Shown: in pieces, positions 32,359-37,266 of the stretch
Numbering within the stretch: the first letter of the stretch is position 1
Layout of the letters: each line of letters opens with the position of its first letter
Source of the DNA: CANKHA01 sp035699705
GTDB lineage: Bacteria > Pseudomonadota > Alphaproteobacteria > Rhizobiales > Xanthobacteraceae
Length of the DNA: 37,266 nt
Assembly: GCA_035699705.1 (NCBI GenBank)
Contig: DASSPI010000057.1
Coordinates: 1-37,266, forward strand
Reading direction: 5' to 3'
Notes under the pieces: generated by a model
What the model saw: only the letters and a program-made list of their open reading frames with translations
What the model was told of the DNA's origin: nothing
The model's database searches: none
Program-made: the position numbers and the translations under genes

Positions 32359-32420
32359 ATGCCGGCGCACCCTAATACCGAGAACGATCGCGACGAAACG
32401 GGCGGTCAGGACATCAGCCC

Positions 32421-32828
32421 ATGCGCATCTATGGACCAAACGGAACTGCCCTGGCGACAGCAGCGCCGGCCAAACGCAGCGCATCGGGCTCATTTGCTGT
32501 CAGTGACCAAACGGAAGCGCCGGCGCCTCACGCGGCCCCCGCGCTGCGGATGGTCGCCGGCATCGATGCGCTGATCGCGCTGCAAGGCGTCGAGGATCAG
32601 GCCGAGCGCCGGCGCCGGTCCGTGAAGTCGGGACGTAACGCCCTTGACCTGCTGGATGAATTGAAGGTCGGTTTGCTGGGCGGCCCGCTCGATCAATCCA
32701 CCCTGTTGCGCCTGAAATCCGCCGCCGCGGAGCTCACCGCCGGCTCCGGCGATGCCGGCCTCGACGGGGTGATGGCCGAGATCAATTTGCGGGTGGAAGT
32801 GGAACTGGCGAAGGCCGGAATACGTTGA
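32421..32828 (+). CDS. fliX: Flagellar assembly regulator FliX
   Basis: The 135-residue product starts MRIYGPNGTALATAA and has a low-complexity Ala/Pro linker (to about 45). The conserved FliX helical core follows: GIDALIALQGVEDQAERRRRSVKSGRNALDLLDELKVGLL, then a final helix VMAEINLRVEVELAKAGIR. In Caulobacter FliX couples completion of the basal body to FlbD, the activator of sigma-54 flagellar promoters. The two sigma-54-like promoters in this window (flgE, flgF) are natural targets of that pathway. FlbD itself is not in the window. Confidence 0.92.
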   Translation: MRIYGPNGTALATAAPAKRSASGSFAVSDQTEAPAPHAAPALRMVAGIDALIALQGVEDQAERRRRSVKSGRNALDLLDELKVGLLGGPLDQSTLLRLKSAAAELTAGSGDAGLDGVMAEINLRVEVELAKAGIR

Positions 32829-32907
32829 GTTGGCCCGCGAAGGGACCGGCATTCCACAACCCGCGCTTGCCGATTTCATAAAAACTTCAAAAATATCAGT
32901 TGGTTAG

Positions 32908-32926
32908 GCCGTCCGCTGCGGACGGC
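32908..32926 (+). terminator. Palindromic hairpin after fliX
   Basis: GCCGTCCGC-T-GCGGACGGC is a perfect 9-bp inverted repeat 80 bp after the fliX stop. It has no T-run after it, so it may be a weak terminator or a protein site upstream of dksA. Confidence 0.4.
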
Positions 32927-32945
32927 TGCGGCCGCTATTCAGTGA

Positions 32946-32974
32946 TTGTCCGGACTCGCGCCCCGCTATATAAG
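32946..32974 (+). promoter_or_regulatory. Sigma-70-type promoter of dksA
   Basis: TTGTCC (32946-32951), a 17-base spacer and TATAAG (32969-32974) make a good housekeeping-type promoter about 40 bp before the dksA ATG. This suggests dksA has its own promoter. Confidence 0.5.
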
Positions 32975-33013
32975 CGTGCCCGCGAGGAGGAAACTCGCCT
33001 AGGGAAAAACAAA

Positions 33014-33460
33014 ATGCACGGAGCGACCAAGGTGCAGATGACCGCGGAGAAAACCAAAAACTACCGGCCATCCGATAAAGAGCCTTTCATGAACGAGCGG
33101 CAGCGGGAGCATTTCCGTACCAAACTGCTCGCCTGGAAGGAGGAAATCCTCAAGGAGGCCAAGGACACCCTGCAACATTTGCAGGACGAAAACCAAAACC
33201 ATCCCGATCTCGCCGATCGCGCTTCGTCGGAAACCGACCGCGCGATCGAATTGCGGGCGCGGGACCGCCAGCGCAAGCTCATCGCCAAGATCGACGCTGC
33301 CTTGCAGCGAATCGACGACGGCACCTACGGCTATTGCGAGGAAACCGGCGAGCCGATTTCGCTCAAGCGACTCGAAGCCCGGCCGATCGCAACGCTGTCG
33401 GTGGAAGCGCAGGAGCGGCACGAACGCCGCGAGCGCGTCTACCGGGACGAATAAGTTCCG
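33014..33460 (+). CDS. dksA: RNA polymerase-binding transcription factor DksA (single-cysteine type)
   Basis: I chose ATG 33014, after AGGGAAAAAC, as the frame upstream lacks family sequence; the last codon before the stop is Glu in VYRDE. The roughly 146-residue protein has the long coiled coil with the tip motif DLADRA (DxxDxA, 65-70), needed inside the polymerase secondary channel. It is followed by GTYGYCEETGEPISLKRLEARPIA-type zinc-finger remnant text. Only Cys108 remains of the four zinc cysteines, as is usual in Alphaproteobacteria. With ppGpp it shifts transcription during starvation. It sits 185 bp after fliX inside the flagellar block and has its own promoter. Coding ends at a TAA near 33454; the annotated end is approximate by a few bases. 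Confidence 0.9.
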
Positions 33461-33489
33461 GCGGAGCAGGGACTGCATCCGGAAAAAGG

Positions 33490-33523
33490 CGCGGCCTCCG
33501 GCGGGGAGCTGCCGAAGGCCGCG
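33490..33523 (+). terminator. Terminator-like hairpin after dksA
   Basis: CGCGGCCT / AGGCCGCG outer arms with an inner CGGC / GCCG stem form a stable hairpin 35 bp after the dksA stop. There is no long T-run. Confidence 0.6.
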
Positions 33524-33580
33524 TGGTGACGCCATCCCGTCCCGGGACGAAGACGGCGGGGAGCTTTCGCCCTACCTGAT

Positions 33581-33646
33581 GCCGCCGATTTGAAGTTCCT
33601 GAAGCACTCGCTGCAAACTCAGTCAGGAACTCAAATCGAAAGCGGC
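33581..33646. repeat. Long imperfect inverted repeat A in the dksA-flgH gap
   Basis: GATTTGAAGTTCCTGA (33587-33602) pairs with TCAGGAACTCAAATC (33623-33637), with one bulged A. Outer GCCGC / GCGGC (33581-33585 / 33642-33646) extends the stem. The 20-base loop is unpaired. No gene overlaps it. Confidence 0.6.
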
Positions 33647-33668
33647 ACGAGAGACGCAAAACTTGGCC

Positions 33669-33740
33669 AGTGCCCCTTTGCTTCCGAAGCTCGTGTGGGA
33701 GGATGCCGCGGCATTTGACGAACTTCGGAAGCGGGGCACT
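33669..33740. repeat. Long imperfect inverted repeat B with palindromic loop, abutting flgH
   Basis: AGTGCCCC-ttt-GCTTCCGAAG (33669-33689) pairs with CTTCGGAAGC-GGGGCACT (33723-33740), and the arms extend by TCGT / ACGA. The loop contains the perfect palindrome ATGCCGCGGCAT (33703-33714). It ends two bases before the flgH stop and may act as a terminator for the flgF operon, or be a remnant of a small mobile repeat. Confidence 0.6.
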
Positions 33741-33742
33741 CG

Positions 33743-34492
33743 CTAGAACGGCAGCAATACGTCGAGCACCTGCTGGCCGTAACGCGGCTGCTGCACATCG
33801 GTTATCTGCCCGCGGCCGCCATAGGCGATGCGCGCCTGCGCGATCTTCGATGAAGCAATGGTGTTGTCGCTCTCGATGTCTTCCGGCCGCACCACGCCGG
33901 CGACGATCAACTCACGCACTTCGAAATTGACCCGGATCTCCTGCCGGCCTTCGATCACCAGATTGCCGTTGGGCAGAAGCTGCGTGACCACGCCGGCCAC
34001 GTTGGTGCTCAACTCTTCCTTGCGGTCGACGCTGCCCTTGCCTTCGCTGGAGGATTCCGAATCCGCGGTGAAGATGCGTCCTGGAATGGCCACCTGGGTG
34101 GTGATCGGCAGCTTCGTTTTACCGAAGAAATTATCCACGCCGGAGTCTTCCGAGTTTGTCCGGCTGCGCGCGGTGGCGTTCTCCAGTTTGGCCTGATCCG
34201 TGATCTTCACCTTGACGGTGAGAATGTCGCCGACCTGGTGCGCGCGCTGGTCCTTGAAGAAGGCGCGCGAGCCGTTCCGCCACAGCGAATTGGGATTGTA
34301 GGAAGCCGGCTGTGCGGCCGGCATCGGCATCTGCACCGGCTTGTAACCCGGCTGCGCGGTCGGGTTTTCGATCGCCGAAAGCGCCGGCTGCTGGCCGACA
34401 TTGGCCAGGCGGTCGATCGCAGCGCAACTGCCGAGAGCCGTAGCGGCCAGGCCGATGCAAAGGAAACGCGGCAAACGGGAGTTGATCGGCAT
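33743..34492 (-). CDS. flgH: Flagellar L-ring lipoprotein FlgH
   Basis: From ATG 34492 the 249-residue protein has a lipoprotein signal with lipobox LGSC (near residues 20-23). The FlgH core follows: PNSLWRNGSRAFFKDQRAHQ, VGDILTVKVKITDQAKLEN, VDRKEELSTNVAGVVTQLLP, NGNLVIEGRQEIRVNFEVRE, GVVRPEDIESDNTI and IAYGGRGQITDVQQPRYGQQ. It forms the L ring in the outer membrane. A GTG at 34501 overlapping the flgA stop (GTGA) is the other possible start; GAGTGAG before the ATG favours 34492. It is the last gene of flgF-flgG-flgA-flgH. Confidence 0.95.
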   Translation of the reverse strand: MPINSRLPRFLCIGLAATALGSCAAIDRLANVGQQPALSAIENPTAQPGYKPVQMPMPAAQPASYNPNSLWRNGSRAFFKDQRAHQVGDILTVKVKITDQAKLENATARSRTNSEDSGVDNFFGKTKLPITTQVAIPGRIFTADSESSSEGKGSVDRKEELSTNVAGVVTQLLPNGNLVIEGRQEIRVNFEVRELIVAGVVRPEDIESDNTIASSKIAQARIAYGGRGQITDVQQPRYGQQVLDVLLPF

Positions 34493-34497
34493 GGGTC

Positions 34498-35526
34498 TCA
34501 CTCGGTGCGGGGATTTTGCAAGCTTGCGGTATCGGCAGACGCCACCGCCGCGATACGCGGTTTCATCGAGGTCACGGTGACCGTGTTCGGGCCGGTGACT
34601 GTGCCCTGCACGGTGCGCTTGGACTGGACGTTGAGCACGCTGATCAGGTCGCCTTCCGCCCCGCTTTCCAGCGCCTTGGCGCGGCTGGTCAGCATGATCC
34701 CGGGCGCTTCGAAGATCAGCGTGACGTTCTCGTTGCGCTGCACCAGCTCGGGCCGCATCAGATCGGCTGTGCGCAGGATCTGCCCGGCGCGCATCGCGCG
34801 GCGCAGGGCCATGCCGGCCACGCGCCCTGCGTCGCCGGCGAGGTCGGCGCCCGCTTCGGATTTCGGCCGCCGCTCCACCACGATATCGGATGCCCGCACG
34901 ACGTCGCCGCGCGCCAGCGGCCGCGCCAGCGCCGCGATCTCCACCGTCTCCATGGCCTTTCCGGAAAAGCGCAACGGCACACGGCGCGCGACGGTGCTGC
35001 CGGGGATTTCCAGCGCGGCGTCGAAATGACCGCTGCGCGGATCGAACGTCAGCCGCGCGATCTGCAATGGGCCGGTGGCGTTCGCTTCCACATGCAGGGT
35101 GCGCATTTCGCGGTCGAGCCGGGCAATGACCTCGCTGTCGCCGGAAAGCCCGAGCTGGAATGCGATGGCCTCGGCGATGCGCGCTTCCACGTCTTTGCCG
35201 GTGATGGCGCGGCTCGCGCGCGTCACCAGCACTTCGGAGATGCCGGCGGTATCAATGCCGACTACCGCGTGCGCTCGCGCCGCTTGCAGTATTTGCGCCG
35301 TGGAGACGGTGCCCGCGGTCCCCAGGTCGGGCGCGCGGAAGATCGCGATCTGCGCGGCCGCTCCCGCATTGTCGATCAGGTCGCCGATGCGCACGACCTC
35401 GCTGGTGACCGTGACGCTGCGCTTGAGCAGCGGCGAGGCGGGACCGGGCGCGCCGGTTACTTTCGCGCTCGTTTGCGCGGCGGCCGGAGCGGTGAGCGCC
35501 AGCAGGACGGCGAGGATGCGTAGCAT
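34498..35526 (-). CDS. flgA: Flagellar P-ring assembly chaperone FlgA
   Basis: AGGAG lies eight bases before ATG 35526, which starts the signal peptide MLRILAVLLALTAPAAAQ; a GTG three codons earlier is too close to that site. The 342-residue product has an N-terminal region with EVVRIGDLIDNAGAAAQ (about 43-58). The SAF-like and C-terminal FlgA domain has ALARPLARGDVVRASDIVVE, AGMALRRAMRAGQILRTADL, QRNENVTLIFEAPGIMLTS and DLISVLNVQSKRTVQGTVTG. FlgA is the periplasmic chaperone for FlgI P-ring assembly. It is longer than enterobacterial FlgA (about 219), as is usual in Rhizobiales. It lies between flgG (12-bp gap) and flgH. Confidence 0.94.
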   Translation of the reverse strand: MLRILAVLLALTAPAAAQTSAKVTGAPGPASPLLKRSVTVTSEVVRIGDLIDNAGAAAQIAIFRAPDLGTAGTVSTAQILQAARAHAVVGIDTAGISEVLVTRASRAITGKDVEARIAEAIAFQLGLSGDSEVIARLDREMRTLHVEANATGPLQIARLTFDPRSGHFDAALEIPGSTVARRVPLRFSGKAMETVEIAALARPLARGDVVRASDIVVERRPKSEAGADLAGDAGRVAGMALRRAMRAGQILRTADLMRPELVQRNENVTLIFEAPGIMLTSRAKALESGAEGDLISVLNVQSKRTVQGTVTGPNTVTVTSMKPRIAAVASADTASLQNPRTE

Positions 35527-35538
35527 GGCTTTCACTCC

Positions 35539-36327
35539 TCAGCGCATCAGGTTGGCGCTGGTCTGCAGCATCTGGTCGGCAGCCGAGATCACCTTGGAAT
35601 TCATCTCATAGGCGCGCTGGGCGGCGATCAGGTCGGTGATTTCGCTCACCGCTTCCACATTGGCCTGTTCGAGCGTGCCTTGTTGCAGGTCGCCGAAGCC
35701 TTCGGCGCCGGGCGTGCCGCTTTGCGGGCTGCCCGAAGCGGGCGTTTCCACGAACAGATTGTCGCCGATCGCCTGCAGGCCGGACTTGTTGATGAAGCTC
35801 GCGAGCTCGATCTGGCCCACCGCGGTGGAGGTGATGCTGCCGGGCGTCGTCACCGATACCTGGCCCTGGGCGCTGATGGTCAATCCGCTGGCGTTCGTCG
35901 GAACGGTGATGCCGGGCTGCACCAGATTGCCCTGCGCCGTGACGATGCGGCCCTGCGAGTCGAGTTCGAAGGAGCCGTCGCGGGTATAGGCGATGCGGCC
36001 GTCCGGCAGCGCGATCTTGAAAAAGCCGTCGCCGCGGATGGCGACGTCGAAATCCTTGCCGGTCTGCGCCAGGCTGCCTTGCGTCATCAGGCGCGGCGTG
36101 CCGACGGCTTTCACGCCGGAGCCGAGCTCAATGCCGGCCGGCAGCAGATTGCCCTGATCCGAGGTCTGGCTGCCGACGCGGCGCACATGCTCGTAGAGCA
36201 GATCCTGGAACTCGGCCCGCTGGCGCTTGTAGCCGGTGGTCCGCATGTTCGCCAGGTTGTTGGAAATGACCTGGACGTTGAGCTCCTGCGCTCTCATTCC
36301 GGTCGCTGCGGTGTGAAGTGCTCGCAT
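35539..36327 (-). CDS. flgG: Flagellar distal rod protein FlgG
   Basis: GGAGAGAA precedes ATG 36327. The 262-residue protein, the exact family size, begins MRALHTAATGMRAQELNVQV with the axial motif ISNNLANMRTTGYKRQ. The rod segment TSDQGNLLPAGIELGSGVK follows, then IRGDGFFKIALPDGRIAYTR, and it ends VSEITDLIAAQRAYEMNSKV and MLQTSANLMR. FlgG forms the distal rod that crosses the P and L rings. It lies 27 bp after flgF and 12 bp before the flgA start. Confidence 0.97.
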   Translation of the reverse strand: MRALHTAATGMRAQELNVQVISNNLANMRTTGYKRQRAEFQDLLYEHVRRVGSQTSDQGNLLPAGIELGSGVKAVGTPRLMTQGSLAQTGKDFDVAIRGDGFFKIALPDGRIAYTRDGSFELDSQGRIVTAQGNLVQPGITVPTNASGLTISAQGQVSVTTPGSITSTAVGQIELASFINKSGLQAIGDNLFVETPASGSPQSGTPGAEGFGDLQQGTLEQANVEAVSEITDLIAAQRAYEMNSKVISAADQMLQTSANLMR

Positions 36328-36354
36328 GGCGTTCTCTCCAAATCCTCGCTTGCG

Positions 36355-37122
36355 TTAGGCCGGTACTTCAGCCAGGCGCGTGATGGCGTCGCGGCGCATC
36401 TCGCTTTGCTGCTGCAGGATGGTTGCAACTTCGGTGTAGCTGCGCGACACCTCGATCAGCCGCGTCATTTCCAGCACGCCCTGCACGTTGGACTTCTCCA
36501 CCGCGCCCTGCACGACGCGGGCATCGGTCGCCGTGCGCGCCTGCATATTCTCGGCGGCCTCGAACGTGCTGGAGCCGTCCTTCTTCAACTGCTGCGGATT
36601 TTGGAAGTCGACGATGCGCAGCTTGCCGCGCGAAGAATCGGCGGTGGCGTTCGCGCCTTCGCGCACGCGGATCGAGCCGTCGGGGTTGATCGTGATGTCG
36701 CGGTCGGTGTTCTGAAAGGTGATCGGTCCGGACTCGCCGACCACGCGGTAGCCTTCGCTGGTCACCAGCTCGCCGGTATTGTTGATCTGCAGCGCGCCAT
36801 TGCGCGTATAGCGTTCGCCGCGCGGCGTCTGCACGACCAGAAAGCCGTTGCCATCGAGCGCGATGTCGAGCGGGTTGCCGGTCTGCTGGACGGGCCCTTG
36901 GCCGAGGTCCATCCAGGTGGCGCGGTCCTGCACGAAGCTGAGGCGGCTGTCGGCGCCGCTGAACCCGTGGTCGCGCGCGACCGGCATCAGATACTGCTCG
37001 AACAGCGCGCCGTCGCTCTTGAACCCGGTGGTGTTCAAGTTGGCGACGTTATTGGCGACAATCTCAAGCTCGCGGTGCAGGGCGACCTGACGCGAGAGTC
37101 CGACGAGAACCGTATTCTCCAT
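36355..37122 (-). CDS. flgF: Flagellar proximal rod protein FlgF
   Basis: ATG 37122 follows GGGGAGCA. The 255-residue product begins MENTVLVGLSRQVALHRELE with the axial motif IVANNVANLNTTGFKSDGAL. It has LDIALDGNGFLVVQTPRGER and ends with NVQGVLEMTRLIEVSRSYTE and the final paired helix. FlgF is a rod subunit closely related to FlgG but with the shorter FlgF-type middle. It heads the flgF-flgG-flgA-flgH operon, the Caulobacter order, and a sigma-54-type promoter lies about 100 bp upstream. An open frame extends 31 codons upstream without family sequence. Confidence 0.95.
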   Translation of the reverse strand: MENTVLVGLSRQVALHRELEIVANNVANLNTTGFKSDGALFEQYLMPVARDHGFSGADSRLSFVQDRATWMDLGQGPVQQTGNPLDIALDGNGFLVVQTPRGERYTRNGALQINNTGELVTSEGYRVVGESGPITFQNTDRDITINPDGSIRVREGANATADSSRGKLRIVDFQNPQQLKKDGSSTFEAAENMQARTATDARVVQGAVEKSNVQGVLEMTRLIEVSRSYTEVATILQQQSEMRRDAITRLAEVPA

Positions 37123-37220
37123 CGGCCGTGCTCCCCAAGTTCGACCGGTGGCGGCCCTCCCAGGCGTTAACCGGTCCTCCGAACCGCCGACTCTCCCAAG
37201 CCGCGGCTCGCCCAAGGCTC

Positions 37221-37236
37221 TGCAGGGGGCGTGCCA
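37221..37236 (-). promoter_or_regulatory. Sigma-54 (-24/-12) promoter of the flgF operon
   Basis: On the minus strand the text reads TGGCAC-GCCCC-CTGCA, a near-perfect TGGCAC-N5-TTGCA with GG and GC ten bases apart. It lies about 100 bp before the flgF ATG. The Caulobacter flgF promoter is likewise sigma-54 dependent. Confidence 0.75.
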
Positions 37237-37238
37237 GA

Positions 37239-37259
37239 TGATAATATCTTTTATTATCA
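37239..37259. promoter_or_regulatory. AT-rich inverted repeat just upstream of the flgF promoter
   Basis: TGATAATA (37239-37246) and TATTATCA (37252-37259) are perfect 8-bp arms around TCTTT. It is a sharp AT-rich island in GC-rich DNA directly upstream of the -24 element, so it could be an IHF, activator or repressor site. The window ends seven bases later. Confidence 0.45.
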
Positions 37260-37266
37260 GTTATTT

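Noticed and set aside
35680..37170. Plus-strand open frame opposite flgG and flgF
   Set aside because: A shadow of two well-defined rod genes.
1..37266. CRISPR arrays, tRNA genes, insertion sequences, prophage or defence genes
   Set aside because: No regularly spaced repeats, tRNA-like cloverleaf, transposase or integrase motif was seen on either strand; the inverted repeats present are isolated hairpins.

Overview
The window is about 37 kb of GC-rich alphaproteobacterial chromosome. It most likely comes from the Hyphomicrobiales (a Bradyrhizobium, Rhodopseudomonas or Pseudolabrys type relative). Evidence for this is the flaF/flbT/fliX flagellar regulators, CtrA-type TTAA-N7-TTAA boxes, an EcfG-type GGAAC-N16-CGTT promoter, a single-cysteine DksA, Bug-type solute receptors and an HisKA_2 histidine kinase. 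No tRNA, rRNA, CRISPR array, transposase or phage gene was seen.

Left part (1-21.5 kb): a mosaic of short transcription units. It opens with the 3' end of a TrxR-like ferredoxin-NADP reductase, followed by a small secreted protein and a GH114-like secreted protein. Next come an orphan Bug receptor and a divergent pair of Asp/Glu-racemase-family genes; one of the pair has lost both catalytic cysteines. A GT-C-like membrane protein overlaps a secreted SGNH hydrolase. A lytic transglycosylase follows. A second Bug receptor is directly followed by a dCache-HAMP-HisKA_2 sensor kinase, and then by a YciE/YciF-family (DUF892) gene with a perfect EcfG-like promoter. Two small membrane proteins, a tandem pair of 413-residue MFS transporters, a 484-residue coiled-coil protein, a SixA-like phosphatase, a DAO-family oxidoreductase with a long basic tail and a probable Tat-exported MsrB complete this part.

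Right part (21.5-37.2 kb): a flagellar block. On the plus strand are flgE-flgK-flgL and a single flagellin gene, then flbT-flaF. On the minus strand are flgI-flgJ/cheL-flgN/flbY and flgF-flgG-flgA-flgH. Between them on the plus strand are fliX and dksA. A CxxCxxCC (YkgJ-like) gene lies opposite, between the flagellin gene and flbT.

The regulatory sites fit the Caulobacter-type flagellar hierarchy. CtrA-type boxes lie in the fliX/flgI and flbT/ykgJ-like divergent gaps, and weaker ones lie in the flagellin leader. Sigma-54 -24/-12 elements precede flgE and flgF. FliX (through FlbD) would link early assembly to the sigma-54 genes, and FlbT/FlaF would adjust flagellin output. A 290-bp gap between dksA and flgH holds a terminator and two long imperfect inverted repeats that no gene explains. 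All functional calls come from reading motifs; no database search was run.
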